From: JBGAJN01 sp044224905 | GTDB lineage: Bacteria > Verrucomicrobiota > Verrucomicrobiia > Limisphaerales > JBGAJN01 | Direction: 5' to 3' | Assembly: GCA_044224905.1 (NCBI GenBank) | Contig: JBGAJN010000002.1 | Span: 496,001 to 560,000, forward strand | Length of the DNA: 64,000 nucleotides | In this document: positions 9,181-18,159 of the stretch, in pieces | Layout: the number at the start of each line of letters is the position of its first letter | Numbering within the stretch: position 1 is the first letter of the stretch | Program-made: the position numbers and the translations under genes | Notes under the pieces: model-generated | The model's input: only the letters and a program-made list of their open reading frames with translations | Told to the model about the DNA's origin: nothing | Database searches by the model: none

Positions 9181-9217
9181 AAAAAGGCGGCGATCCGAAG
9201 ATCGCCGCCTTTGTTTG
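9181..9217 (-). terminator. Strong terminator hairpin with UUCG loop
   Basis: A perfect 13-bp stem (9183-9195 with 9200-9212). On the minus strand the loop reads TTCG closed by C-G, the extra-stable C(UUCG)G tetraloop, and is followed by TTTTT. The plus-strand reading (CGAA loop, then TTTGTTT) could also terminate, so it may be bidirectional. No gene ends close by: the next minus-strand stop is 470 bp upstream in the direction of transcription. Confidence 0.8.
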
Positions 9218-9615
9218 GCCTGTAGTTTTCCGGCGGATGACTGAGCTCCGGCGGACGGGTTGGCATTCGCGAGCGGGGCGAAAAGAGCAGCCACAGTTGG
9301 ATCGACTGAAGGGTAACAAATGCCCCATTACTTGGGTGATTCCATTTGCCATCCGGCAAGGGAACCGACCTTCGATCTTCCCATCTGTGGCTGAAAACTT
9401 CATGACACTCTCAATTGGGGCGGTTGCAGATTTTCCGTTTGGTTTGTCGCGGTCGCGGAGGCGGGCGGTGCTCCCCAACCGGTAAACGGCGTCGGGGTGT
9501 TTCGGCCAATTTGAGTCCGGATCCCACAGATAAAACTGGCGGGAGCCGCGAAGCGGACAGCGATCGTTTTAAGAGTAGATGTTGCTGCTCGCTTGATGGA
9601 CGCGGACGCGCCGCG

Positions 9616-9630
9616 CGGACGTGACGTCCG
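9616..9630. promoter_or_regulatory. 15-bp interrupted palindrome
   Basis: CGGACGT-G-ACGTCCG is a perfect 7+1+7 inverted repeat in the intergenic stretch, 53 bp after the stop of the 594-residue secreted protein. No T-run follows, so it is not an obvious terminator; it could be a protein-binding site. Confidence 0.3.
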
Positions 9631-9682
9631 GATTGGATGCTTCGATTGCATGGGTGGTTCGTTTCGTTTTCGAAGAGTGCAA

Positions 9683-11467
9683 TCATGGCTGTTTCAACCG
9701 GTAGAAGCCGCGGGGGCCGACCATTGGGGAGATGATCACCTGATTATTGCTCCCGGAAATGTTGATCGGGTTGGTGACGGTCGACCAATTGGTGGTGCCG
9801 AGGTCGGTGTTGAATTGCAGCACGCAGTTGCTGTAGTTGGTGGACCAACCGAAGGCCATTGCGTTTGCCTGCGGCGCGGTCACGGACAATTGCGGCACGG
9901 CGACAAAGTTCGCGACAAGTGACCGGTTGATCAGGTTGGTGAACGTGTGGACGCTTGCGGCATTGCTCACCACCGTGCCGTTGTCCGTCCAGTTCACAAA
10001 CGCGTAACCCGGTGCTGGCGCCGCGATCACAGTCGCCGTGGTGCCGTTGGTGTAAACACCGTCGCCGAACGTGATTCCGCCCGCGGTGGGAGAAGCCATC
10101 GTGTCTACAGAGCTGTGGGGCGGTAGTACTTGGCCCGCGGCTGCTATGGTGAACAGATACTTCCGGGTCACGACTGGGTTGTTGCTTGCGCTGACCTGCA
10201 CTTGGAAGGTGAACACGCCGCTGGTGGTCGGAGTGCCGTAAAGCACGCCGTTGGTCCGGTTGAAGACCATGCCGGTGGGCAGCGTGCCGGAATTGGTCGC
10301 GACGAAATTGGTCGTGCTCGATAACACCAGCGTGCGCGCGGTGTAGGGAGTGTTGATCGTTCCGTCTTGCAGGTGATCGATCAATCCGACGGGTTCTTTC
10401 ACGGCGACGGCTGACATCTGTGCTCCGATGAACGCGCCGACCACGACGGTATTCGAGTAAATGCCCGTGCCGTTGGTCCCGTTCGGAGCCACGGTTTGAG
10501 CGAGTGCTTCGCCGGTTTCTGCGTCGACCGGGCCGACGTATTTGTAGAATTCGTAGCGGCGGGTGACGACTTCGTCGCCGTGATTCAGGTTTTCTGCGGC
10601 GGCGACCAATTCTCCGTTCGCGCCTCCATTGCTGGAATTATGGTCAACCTGGAGAACTTGCCACTCGACTTCCACTTCATCGGGTTCGCCGTTGCGCCAG
10701 TTCTTTTCATTCGGATTTACCGGATCGTCCGAAACGAGGTCACGCAGTTTCACCGGGTTGGCGTTGTGAGTTTCGGTGCGGATTTCCTTCACCCACGTGG
10801 CAACCCCGAACTCTAGCGGGTCCGGCACCGGCGGCGGCGGCGGAACAATGGCCGCTTGGACCTGTGCCGGCAGGTTGTTGGTCGCCGGATTGAAGGTGAA
10901 GGTCGGCGTGGCGACGTTGACGGGCGGCCCGTGAACCAGCGTGCCGCCACTGTCGATCAGCCAGTTGTATTTCACGGCCGTCGGTTGCTTGCGGTAGCCC
11001 ACGCCGAAATGTTCACCGCCGAAGTTCACGTTGGGATTCGTGAACTGATGCCCTTGCGTTGGCGGAATGTTGTTGGTCGGTATGGCGGTGTAGGCGGACC
11101 ACACGCCGTTGGTTTTCACGGCTGCGTAACGGACAAACACGTTCGTATGCCACGCTCCGCCGGTGAATACGGCGACCTCCGAGATCTTCGGCGTCCCGTA
11201 ATGATTCCAACTGTAGCAGCCGGCGATGTCGGTGCTGTTGATGTCATCCAATTCGATTTCGAAACCGTGCGCCTGCACGCCAGTATCGTTCACGGTGTCG
11301 AAGTTATTGATGCTTCCGTAGGCGATGCTGGCGTGGGCTGCGTTGCTGCTCGAAGCAACAACGAGCGCCACGCCGAGCATGCCTGCTACGCTGCAGCGCA
11401 GCCTCGCCGTTAAGCGAGAACACCGCGGTCGGTTCGCCGGTGGGTTTGGGGTTAATGGTTGGTTCAT
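9683..11467 (-). CDS. Secreted protein with Ig-like domain and InlB-type repeat
   Basis: A protein of 594 residues with an N-terminal signal sequence (Arg-rich start, hydrophobic core GMLGVALVVA, cleavage near AAHAS). The first 300 residues match no family I recognise and have beta-rich character. A putative Ig domain follows (about 365-440, with GTLPTGMVFN and GVLYGTPTTSG, typical of He_PIG-type repeats), then one divergent InlB B-repeat (about 455-525, GDGVYTNG...GYAFVNWTDNG). The end GFYRLKQP is a terminal motif I associate with secreted verrucomicrobial proteins. It lies 49 bp downstream of the larger InlB-repeat protein on the same strand. A surface or matrix adhesion role is inferred. 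Confidence 0.75.
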   Translation of the reverse strand: MNQPLTPNPPANRPRCSRLTARLRCSVAGMLGVALVVASSSNAAHASIAYGSINNFDTVNDTGVQAHGFEIELDDINSTDIAGCYSWNHYGTPKISEVAVFTGGAWHTNVFVRYAAVKTNGVWSAYTAIPTNNIPPTQGHQFTNPNVNFGGEHFGVGYRKQPTAVKYNWLIDSGGTLVHGPPVNVATPTFTFNPATNNLPAQVQAAIVPPPPPVPDPLEFGVATWVKEIRTETHNANPVKLRDLVSDDPVNPNEKNWRNGEPDEVEVEWQVLQVDHNSSNGGANGELVAAAENLNHGDEVVTRRYEFYKYVGPVDAETGEALAQTVAPNGTNGTGIYSNTVVVGAFIGAQMSAVAVKEPVGLIDHLQDGTINTPYTARTLVLSSTTNFVATNSGTLPTGMVFNRTNGVLYGTPTTSGVFTFQVQVSASNNPVVTRKYLFTIAAAGQVLPPHSSVDTMASPTAGGITFGDGVYTNGTTATVIAAPAPGYAFVNWTDNGTVVSNAASVHTFTNLINRSLVANFVAVPQLSVTAPQANAMAFGWSTNYSNCVLQFNTDLGTTNWSTVTNPINISGSNNQVIISPMVGPRGFYRLKQP

Positions 11468-11516
11468 ACTGGTTCTATGGTTTTGGGTTTTTGCGGGAAA
11501 TAAATTCGGCGCGACA

Positions 11517-14500
11517 TCACGGCGCGTAGATCAGCCGATAGAAGGCCTTTTGCGGTTGGCCGCCGAGATCGAGGAAGTCGTCGTATGCGCCGATCCAGCC
11601 GTCGGGCGCGGCTTGCAAGGGCCACGTTTGCAATGTTCCCGTGAAGCCGGCGTTCGTGGAGCGTTGCAGCAAGTAGGGATACCACGGCACGCCCGCGCCG
11701 CTGGGAGACGCCGAGCCATCCGGATAAAAGTCGATCGACAGCACTCGCGCCATCGGGGTGTTGGTGATCGAGATTTGTGCTGAGCCGACGCACGTTCCGC
11801 CGCGGCCGTCGCTGATCGTGTAGGAGAACCAATCAGCCGTGGAGTTCGCCGGCACGACGATTTGCGTGGTGTTGGTAGTGAGGGAGAGGCCGTTGGTTGT
11901 TGTGGCGCTAACTCCGGCGAGTTTGATGGCGTCACCATCGGGGTCGTAATCGAACGCCATGAGATCGGCGACGTTGATGGCCAGCGGTGTGCCGGGCAGT
12001 TGGTAGAACGTTCCGCCGAACGCGAGCGGCGCGGCGTTGGTGATGAAGTTCGCGACGAGTGTGCGGTTCGCTGAGCAGGGGAACATGTAGCTCGCCGAGG
12101 CGCTTACCTGGGAGCCGCCTTCGGTCCAATTCAGGAACGAGAATCCAGCGTTGGGCGTCGCCGTGAGGGTGACGATCGCCCCGCTGTTGTAGTTGCCCGT
12201 GCCGGTGATTGTTCCCGAGTTCGCGGGTGAAACATTGGCTGCAATCGTGAATCCGGACGGGGCCGCAGCGACGAAGTTGGCCGTCACCGTGCGGTTCGAC
12301 GTGCACGTGAACGAGAAGCTTGTCGACGTGCCGACCTGGTTGCCGTTGTCCGTCCAGTTCAGGAAGGCGTAACCCGGATTCGCCGTCGCGATCAGCGTCA
12401 CGTTGGAGCCTGTCTGATAAACGCCGCCGCCGGACACGTAGCCCGCTTGTGCCGGCAGGGCGAGTCCGTCGATGCGTTTCCCGAGCGCGAAGTGCCCGAT
12501 GAGCGAGCGGTTACCGGTGACGATGAATTGATAACGCGGGTCAGTGCTGACCTGTGTTCCGTTCTGCGTCCATTTTACGAAGCAATATCCGCTGTTGGGG
12601 TTGGCCTTCAGCTTGCAGAGATCGCCGGGCTCGTAGAACGGATCGACTTCGAGTTCCCCGCCCGACGCGGGCGTGGGCGTGACGCTGACGATGTAGACCG
12701 GTTTGAACTTCGCCACGAGCGCGTGATTGCCGGTGACCGTGAAGGTGTTCGTGCGCGAGGTGCTGACCGTTACGCCGTTTTGCGTCCACGCGGAAAATTT
12801 GAAGCCGGCGTTCGCGGTTGCCACCACCGTTGCGCTGGCGCCGAGCGGATAGACTCCGTCGCCGGTCGTTGTGCCACCTTCCGCCGGCAGCGCGCTTGTG
12901 GTCACCGCTTGATCGCCGCCGACCGCGGTGAAGTTCGCCACGAGAGTGCGATTGCTGTGGACGATGAAATTGTAATTCGGCGACGAGCTGACGTTGGCGC
13001 CGTTTTGCGTCCAGCCAGAGAAAACAAATCCGTCGTTCGCGGTGGCGATCAGTGTCGCGAGTGATCCATCGGCGAACGTTCCGTCGCCGACCACGGTACC
13101 GCCATCGATCGGCAACACGCTTGTGCTGACATTGAACGCGAGCCCGTTATCGACGCCGAGCGCGAAGGTCGAGAGGTTCGTTGTGGCCACCGTGATTGTG
13201 TGGCGCGTCGCGTCCACGGAGCTCGAAAGCTTTTTCCAGACTCCGCCATCGAACTGATAAACGCTGAGCGAGCTTTGATTGAAGCCTGCGGGGAGGACGG
13301 TTTGATCGTAGCCGAAGGTCAGGTGTGCGGCGCCGGAGAAAGTGCCGGTGAACTCCATTTTCCACAACTGCACCGGTCCGCCGGGAGTAAGAAAGTTAAT
13401 CGGATCAAATTCACCTTGCGCCACGCGGAGGGAGACTTCGTTTGCATCGGCTTTCGAGTAACCGCCGAAGCACGAGCCCGAACTGGAAACGTCGTCGAAC
13501 GAATAGTCCTCGCCGCCGGTTACGCCCGAGCCGCCGTTGCAACCGCCGGAACTGTTCGTGCCTACGGTGACGCGCGTGCCGGTGCGAAGACTGAGAATGA
13601 CGTCGAGGCTCGCCGACTGGCCGGGTGCGAGACCACCGAGATTCCAACGTTCCGCGCCGCTCACCCAGCGCTGCGTCGGAGCAAAGTAATCGGTGCCCTG
13701 ACGGGTGTTGTAGGGAGCGCTCTGCCAGTTGTTCTCAATGGAGAGATGCACGCCGTCCGAAGGCTTGCCGATCGAGTGATCATCGATGCCGTTGCCTTCA
13801 ATTCCGTAGCGGCCGATTTCGAAAGCGCTGGGCGCGATGCTCGCGTGAAAGCCGAGATAGTCTTCCAGGCCGGCGCTGGAACTGTTTGTGCCCGTGGCCC
13901 AGATATCAACGCCCGCCAAGGTAACGTCAAAATTAAACTCGCTCAGCGGACCGGTGTAGGTGCGATTGTCGTAAACGCCGCGCTGGGCGTTGAGGCCGTG
14001 GAGGAATTGGAACAACTGCAAGTTGAGGATCGGAGCGCCGGAAATGTTTTTCACCGTGCAAGTTTGCTTGAGTACATAGCGGCTGCTGCTGATTGATGTG
14101 CCCGATCCGGCGGACGACGCGGCTTGAGTCCCCATCGGCGTGCCGACCACGGTGTCGATCATTTCGTGGCGCAGGGTGATTTCGAGGTGGGCGTTGGTGA
14201 TGACCGATTGCGCGATCGGGAGGCTGTCGCTGTTGAGGCCAATCTGAGTCAGCGGGGTGAGGACGCCGAAGGTGGAGTCCGTGGTCCAATCCGGAAATAT
14301 GAAGTGCGGCTCGAGCCATTGGGGCGCGACGGTGTTGCCGCCGGATTCGTAAGCGACTGCGGCGCCCCATTCGCCGGAAAGGTACTCGCGTCCTTCGAAG
14401 CCCGGCGTGTTATCGAGCAGGAAGTCGGAGTATCCGAAATCGGTGAGCGTGATGTTCCAATGTGGATTGGCGAGCGTGAGCTGCGCGTGAACGGGCGCAG

Positions 14501-14654
14501 GATTCGCGAGCATCATCACGATCGTGATCGCCAAGCAGGCAATAGTATATCGCCACGCGGAGCGACGACTGACGGTGGCTAATTGCGAATCGGGAAATGC
14601 AGACGGCAGGCAAATACGGACAGGTTCTTTTGATGGGATTTTCATACTTAACAT
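11517..14654 (-). CDS. Large secreted protein with five tandem InlB-type B-repeats
   Basis: A protein of 1045 residues. ATG codons at 14654 and 14645 are both possible. A signal peptide ends near PVHAQ (about residue 57). The first 360 residues form an unrecognised beta-rich domain, then a segment resembling a C-terminal dockerin-adjacent beta domain (about 400-500). Five tandem divergent InlB B-repeats of about 70 residues follow (about 507-867), each with a GDGxY-type turn, a GFxFxxWTQNG-like core and an NRTLVANF end. A cadherin-like segment follows (DPDGDAI, then YTISDGRGG), and the protein ends KAFYRLIYAP, like its neighbour. It is probably a cell-surface protein binding other cells or polysaccharide. 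Confidence 0.8.
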   Translation of the reverse strand: MLSMKIPSKEPVRICLPSAFPDSQLATVSRRSAWRYTIACLAITIVMMLANPAPVHAQLTLANPHWNITLTDFGYSDFLLDNTPGFEGREYLSGEWGAAVAYESGGNTVAPQWLEPHFIFPDWTTDSTFGVLTPLTQIGLNSDSLPIAQSVITNAHLEITLRHEMIDTVVGTPMGTQAASSAGSGTSISSSRYVLKQTCTVKNISGAPILNLQLFQFLHGLNAQRGVYDNRTYTGPLSEFNFDVTLAGVDIWATGTNSSSAGLEDYLGFHASIAPSAFEIGRYGIEGNGIDDHSIGKPSDGVHLSIENNWQSAPYNTRQGTDYFAPTQRWVSGAERWNLGGLAPGQSASLDVILSLRTGTRVTVGTNSSGGCNGGSGVTGGEDYSFDDVSSSGSCFGGYSKADANEVSLRVAQGEFDPINFLTPGGPVQLWKMEFTGTFSGAAHLTFGYDQTVLPAGFNQSSLSVYQFDGGVWKKLSSSVDATRHTITVATTNLSTFALGVDNGLAFNVSTSVLPIDGGTVVGDGTFADGSLATLIATANDGFVFSGWTQNGANVSSSPNYNFIVHSNRTLVANFTAVGGDQAVTTSALPAEGGTTTGDGVYPLGASATVVATANAGFKFSAWTQNGVTVSTSRTNTFTVTGNHALVAKFKPVYIVSVTPTPASGGELEVDPFYEPGDLCKLKANPNSGYCFVKWTQNGTQVSTDPRYQFIVTGNRSLIGHFALGKRIDGLALPAQAGYVSGGGVYQTGSNVTLIATANPGYAFLNWTDNGNQVGTSTSFSFTCTSNRTVTANFVAAAPSGFTIAANVSPANSGTITGTGNYNSGAIVTLTATPNAGFSFLNWTEGGSQVSASASYMFPCSANRTLVANFITNAAPLAFGGTFYQLPGTPLAINVADLMAFDYDPDGDAIKLAGVSATTTNGLSLTTNTTQIVVPANSTADWFSYTISDGRGGTCVGSAQISITNTPMARVLSIDFYPDGSASPSGAGVPWYPYLLQRSTNAGFTGTLQTWPLQAAPDGWIGAYDDFLDLGGQPQKAFYRLIYAP
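12040..13130 (-). repeat. Coding tandem repeats (InlB B-repeat units)
   Basis: Five consecutive units of roughly 200-220 bp inside the 1045-residue secreted protein. They are homologous at protein level (GxxxFxxWTxxG and NRTLVANF cores) but divergent in DNA, so this is an old duplication series. A sixth unit lies in the neighbouring gene near 9900-10100. Confidence 0.75.
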
Positions 14655-14743
14655 GGGTTGTTTTGGGTTCTAAACGGACGGGTTCTGGATTTATCGGTGA
14701 ACTGGGTTTCAGTGGCACAAGTCGCCACATGCGTATGCGAGAA

Positions 14744-14778
14744 ACCCTGCGTCTCTCGAAAAGAGAATTACGCAGGGT
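14744..14778 (-). terminator. Probable terminator of the 165-residue exported protein gene
   Basis: A 9-bp perfect stem, ACCCTGCGT / ACGCAGGGT, with an inner CTCT/AGAG pairing. On the minus strand it is followed by TTCTC, a short U-tract. It lies just after the stop codon at 14789 and upstream of the large repeat-protein gene. Confidence 0.5.
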
Positions 14779-14788
14779 CGAAACGGAA

Positions 14789-15286
14789 TCAGATCACCAG
14801 AACGGTGGTCCGGAGGGAAAGTAGGTGGGCGTTGACCGGCGGCGGCGCATGCTCCGCCGGTAGCAGATCAACCTTAGCAATGGTCAGGAAGAATTGTTCA
14901 GGCGCGATTAGCGGAACGTCGAGAGCAACGTCGATCGGTTTCCAACCAATCGTATCCGACTTTAACGCCGCACGGCTTGCAGTGAATTTCAAGACGTGAT
15001 CGGCCTCTTGCGTGTCCGTTTCCGCGAGTAGCACGACTAGTTTGGCGGTCAGGCAGTGCTGATGGTGGGGCGCGCGGCTGGTGCCGGCCTCGCCATCGTG
15101 CTGAAGCACGACTTCCATCGCGGAATCACCGTCATGAAAAAGCACTCGATGAGAGCCTTCGAAAAACGCTACTGCGGCAATACATCCGGGAATCACTCCG
15201 GGCATTCCCATCACCATCGCCACCAGACAAAGCAATCCGGCTGCCCGCTGCATTAGCGAGAGGCGGCGTGATTGTTGAAGGGGCAT
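14789..15286 (-). CDS. Hypothetical exported or membrane-anchored protein
   Basis: A protein of 165 residues. The N-terminus has a basic start (PLQQSRRLSLMQR) and a hydrophobic stretch (AAGLLCLVAMVMGMPGVIPG) that is either a signal peptide or an anchor; a Cys at GCIAA could be a lipobox-like site. The middle holds a His cluster (APHHQHC) that might bind metal. The last 30 residues include PPPVNAHLLSLRTTVLVI, a tail seen in small exported proteins of unknown function. I recognise no family. It is transcribed towards the InlB-repeat protein but is separated from it by a likely terminator. Confidence 0.55.
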   Translation of the reverse strand: MPLQQSRRLSLMQRAAGLLCLVAMVMGMPGVIPGCIAAVAFFEGSHRVLFHDGDSAMEVVLQHDGEAGTSRAPHHQHCLTAKLVVLLAETDTQEADHVLKFTASRAALKSDTIGWKPIDVALDVPLIAPEQFFLTIAKVDLLPAEHAPPPVNAHLLSLRTTVLVI

Positions 15287-15441
15287 AGTTTTCTAATACT
15301 TCAGGCAAGGGATCTGAATCAACCGGGGAACGTAGACATTTTTTGTCCTGCTTGCGCCAAGGCTTTTCGATGGCGTCGTTCGACTCATCCGTATGGTCAG
15401 AAAGCTGGATTGCGTCCGCAGTGTCGGCTACAAACTCAGGC

Positions 15442-16314
15442 GTGAGCAAACTCGCCAACAAAGTTCTCGTTGTCATCGGTGGCACCAGCGGACTCGGGCT
15501 GTCGGCGGCGAAGGCGTTCGCCTTGGCTGGGGCGAAGGTTGTGATCGTCGGTCGCGATGCGACGAAAGTGTCGGCGGCAGAAAAGGAGTTGGGAAGCGCG
15601 GCCGTGGGTGTGGTGGCGGACGCAATGGAGCCTCAGACGGCGGTGGCGGCAATCCACACGGCGGTGAACAAATTTGGCAGCTTTGACGGGCTTTACCACG
15701 TCGCGGGCGGGAGCGGTCGGCGCAAGGGCGATGGACCGTTGCACGAACTCACCGATGAAGGCTGGCAGTTCACCCTCAACGAAAATCTCACGTCGATGTT
15801 CTATTCGAACCGCGCGGCCGTGCAGCAGTTTCTCAAGCAGCAAACCGGCGGCGCAGTTCTCAATATGGGTAGCGTGCTCGGATTTGCTCCGTCGCCCGCC
15901 TATTTCAGCACGCACGCCTACGCGACTGCGAAGGCTGCAATCATTGGTCTCACGCAATCCGCTGCGGCCTATTACGCGGGTGCGAACATTCGTTTCAACG
16001 TCCTCGCACCCGCGCTCGTCGCGACGCCGATGTCGCAACGCGCGCAAGGCGATGAGGAAATCCTCCGCTTCATCCGCACCAAGCAGCCACTCGACGGCGG
16101 GCGCATCGGTCAACCGAGCGACCTCGACGCCGCGGCGGTTTATTTTCTGAGCGATGATTCCAAGTTTGCGACCGGTCAGGTGCTCGCGGTTGATGGCGGC
16201 TGGAGCGTGAGCGAGGGACAGTTGCAAACGGGCGCGACTGGCGAGAAGGCCGAACAGTCCGGCGGTATTCTTCGTGCGGTGGGAAAGTTGGTCGGCCTGT
16301 TCACCAAACGTTGA
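15442..16314 (+). CDS. SDR family oxidoreductase
   Basis: A protein of 290 residues from GTG 15442; an upstream ATG at 15370 would add 24 residues with no fold homology. A classical short-chain dehydrogenase: Rossmann motif GGTSGLG (13-19), an N-M-G-S segment, catalytic Y-A-T-A-K near residue 160, and the C-terminal AVDGGWS. The last 40 residues (QTGATGEKAEQSG to KLVGLFTKR) are an extension beyond the usual end. The stop is 3 bp before the ROK kinase start, so the two are one operon. NAD(P)-dependent oxidation of a sugar or polyol would fit the neighbour, but the substrate is unknown. Confidence 0.88.
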   Translation: MSKLANKVLVVIGGTSGLGLSAAKAFALAGAKVVIVGRDATKVSAAEKELGSAAVGVVADAMEPQTAVAAIHTAVNKFGSFDGLYHVAGGSGRRKGDGPLHELTDEGWQFTLNENLTSMFYSNRAAVQQFLKQQTGGAVLNMGSVLGFAPSPAYFSTHAYATAKAAIIGLTQSAAAYYAGANIRFNVLAPALVATPMSQRAQGDEEILRFIRTKQPLDGGRIGQPSDLDAAAVYFLSDDSKFATGQVLAVDGGWSVSEGQLQTGATGEKAEQSGGILRAVGKLVGLFTKR

Positions 16315-16317
16315 ACC

Positions 16318-17202
16318 ATGAGCTACGCACTCGGCATCGATCTGGGCGGCTCGAGCATCAAAGCGGTCGCGGTGAGCTACACCGGCGACAAACTCATGGA
16401 GCGGGTGGTGCCGTTCGTCGATCAACAAATGGAATGGGCGGACAAGGTCCGCGTGCTCGTGCGCGACATTCAGCAGCAATTCGATCGCGCGGCTGACCAT
16501 ATTGGAATTTCCGCGCCTGGTCTGGCGGCGAAGGACGGCGCCAGCATCGCGTGCATGCCGGGACGTCTATTTGGTCTCGAGGGACTCGATTGGGAACAAT
16601 ATCTCGATGTGCCGCTGCCGGTGCCGGTGATGAATGACGCGCACGCCGCCTTGCTGGGCGAGGTGTGGTTGGGTGCTGCGCGCGGCTTGCAAAATGTTTT
16701 TCTGCTCACGCTCGGCACGGGCGTCGGCGGTGCGGCGATGGTGGACGGTCACTTGTTGCGCGGTGCGATTGGTCGCGCGGGACATCTCGGTCACACGGTT
16801 CTCGATTGGAACGGCCCGCCGGATTCCACGGGGTGTCCGGGCGCGCTTGAATTGGAAATCGGCAACAAAACCATTCAGCAACGTTCGAACGGTCGCTTCG
16901 CCACCACCCACGAACTCGTCGCGGCTCATCTCGCTGGCGACGCGGAGGCGACGCGCATCTGGCTGCGTTCAGTGAAAGCGCTTGCGTGTGGCATCGGTTC
17001 GCTGATCAACGTCCTCGATCCCGAGGCCGTCATCATTGGCGGTGGAATTGCCCGCGCAGGCACAGCGTTGTTTGAGCCATTGGAAAAGTTCCTCGCCGAA
17101 GTGGAATGGCGACCCGGCGGGCACTGTGTGCCGCTGCGGTCTGCGCAGTTGGGAGAATTTGCCGGCGCATACGGCGCCGCCCGCAATGCCTTGAACGGTT
17201 AG
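16318..17202 (+). CDS. ROK family sugar kinase, atypical zinc site
   Basis: A protein of 294 residues. The ATP-binding motif DLGGSSIK is near the start, the sugar-binding and catalytic MNDAHAA segment near 105, and LGTGVGGAAM near 137. The ROK signature region reads GHLGHTVLDW then STGCPGALELEIG: the usual C-x-C-G-x-x-G-C-x-E zinc site has lost all three aligned Cys, keeping only the G-x-x-G and the final Glu. It is probably a cytoplasmic hexokinase for glucose, fructose or an amino sugar. It is coupled to the upstream SDR gene and convergent with the GH114-like gene. Confidence 0.88.
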   Translation: MSYALGIDLGGSSIKAVAVSYTGDKLMERVVPFVDQQMEWADKVRVLVRDIQQQFDRAADHIGISAPGLAAKDGASIACMPGRLFGLEGLDWEQYLDVPLPVPVMNDAHAALLGEVWLGAARGLQNVFLLTLGTGVGGAAMVDGHLLRGAIGRAGHLGHTVLDWNGPPDSTGCPGALELEIGNKTIQQRSNGRFATTHELVAAHLAGDAEATRIWLRSVKALACGIGSLINVLDPEAVIIGGGIARAGTALFEPLEKFLAEVEWRPGGHCVPLRSAQLGEFAGAYGAARNALNG

Positions 17203-17225
17203 TGTGCAGGGCCGGGCGGACGGTT

Positions 17226-18152
17226 TCAGTGTCCTGATTCGCCCAAGGTTTTTAACTGTCGATCGGTGATCAGCCACACGCAGCCGTTTTCGTGCGCGAG
17301 CTTTTGGGAGAGCGCTTGCCGTTCGGCGGTCTTCGGATATTCGATGAGCAACGCGGGCTTCTTGGCGCCCGCCATTTTCTTGAGATGGTCGAGGACTTCC
17401 TGCGTGTGTGATTTGGGCTGAAGCTTATTGCCATTCGTGAACAAATCTTCGATGCCGATCGCGTCGATTGTCGAAAGGAAGTCGGCATGCGCGAGCAGTT
17501 GCGAGCCGTTCTGGGGAATAACGAGCGCGCGGGGATTCTTCGCGCGTGCACGCACGGCAATGGCTTTAACCCAATCAACCATGTCGCGGCGATACGTCTG
17601 CTTCGTTTCCGGATTTACGCGGTCGTCGATGAAATCCTTGCCGTCCTGTTCGAACGTTTCGAAGCCGTCCACGATGTCGAGGTAAACGCCATCGAAGCCG
17701 CGCGTCATCGCGTCGTCGATCGCGGCGAGCATGAGCTTCTGCCATTCGGCGTTCCAATACTGGACGCGATAGTTTCCCTTCCATTCGGGATTCTCCGCGC
17801 CCAACCACTTCGGCGCGGCGGGCGTGAGCTTGCCTTTGCTGCCCCATTCCTTGCGCCAGTACGGTCGGTAGTCCTCCGCTTCGCCGATGGAAATGTACGC
17901 GATGACTTTGCGGCCCGCGTGCGGGTGGCGAATGGCGTCAAGGCCTTCGCGTGTCCACGGCGTTTCAGAGTCGAACCGAGCGTCGAGCACGATCCAATCG
18001 CGATCACACGCGGCGAGTTTCGTGACCGCTGCCGCGCGCGTCTTGGCGAACGCATCGGCTTGGAGGACGTAGGCGAACGACGTTGGCGCTGGTGCCGCCG
18101 CTGCGAAGTTTAGGAACGCAGAGCAGATGAGGAGAAGTGCGAGGCGCTTCAT
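17226..18152 (-). CDS. GH114/TM1410-like secreted glycoside hydrolase family protein
   Basis: A protein of 308 residues from ATG 18152 with an AAAGG ribosome-binding site. A signal peptide ends near FAAAA. The rest follows the TM1410/endo-alpha-1,4-polygalactosaminidase pattern (PF03537): DWIVLDARF, then KVIAYISIGEAEDYRPYW, GNYRVQYWN, and the strand RGFDGVYLDIVDGFE, whose Asp residues are the likely catalytic pair. The family includes enzymes cutting galactosaminogalactan and many uncharacterised proteins. A HEAT-like gene lies 7 bp upstream on the same strand, suggesting cotranscription. Confidence 0.8.
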   Translation of the reverse strand: MKRLALLLICSAFLNFAAAAPAPTSFAYVLQADAFAKTRAAAVTKLAACDRDWIVLDARFDSETPWTREGLDAIRHPHAGRKVIAYISIGEAEDYRPYWRKEWGSKGKLTPAAPKWLGAENPEWKGNYRVQYWNAEWQKLMLAAIDDAMTRGFDGVYLDIVDGFETFEQDGKDFIDDRVNPETKQTYRRDMVDWVKAIAVRARAKNPRALVIPQNGSQLLAHADFLSTIDAIGIEDLFTNGNKLQPKSHTQEVLDHLKKMAGAKKPALLIEYPKTAERQALSQKLAHENGCVWLITDRQLKTLGESGH

Positions 18153-18159
18153 GGTGGTG

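Larger units (their letters stand above)
9023..9682. other. Intergenic stretch of about 660 bp without a convincing gene
   Basis: Frames open here have composition unlike the neighbours (Arg/Pro/Ser-rich, no recognisable domain) and several run through the terminator hairpin at 9183-9212, so I do not call a protein. It contains that hairpin and a 15-bp interrupted palindrome at 9616-9630. A small RNA ending at the hairpin is possible. I saw no tRNA T-loop signature. Confidence 0.5.

Noticed and set aside
9071..9686. Several minus-strand frames of 65-135 codons in the intergenic stretch.
   Set aside because: They are Arg/Pro/Ser-rich, lack domains, and some run through the strong terminator hairpin.
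11480..14669. Shared GTTTTGGGTT upstream of both InlB-repeat genes.
   Set aside because: Ten bases at different distances from the starts (13 and 6 nt) are not enough to call a regulatory site.
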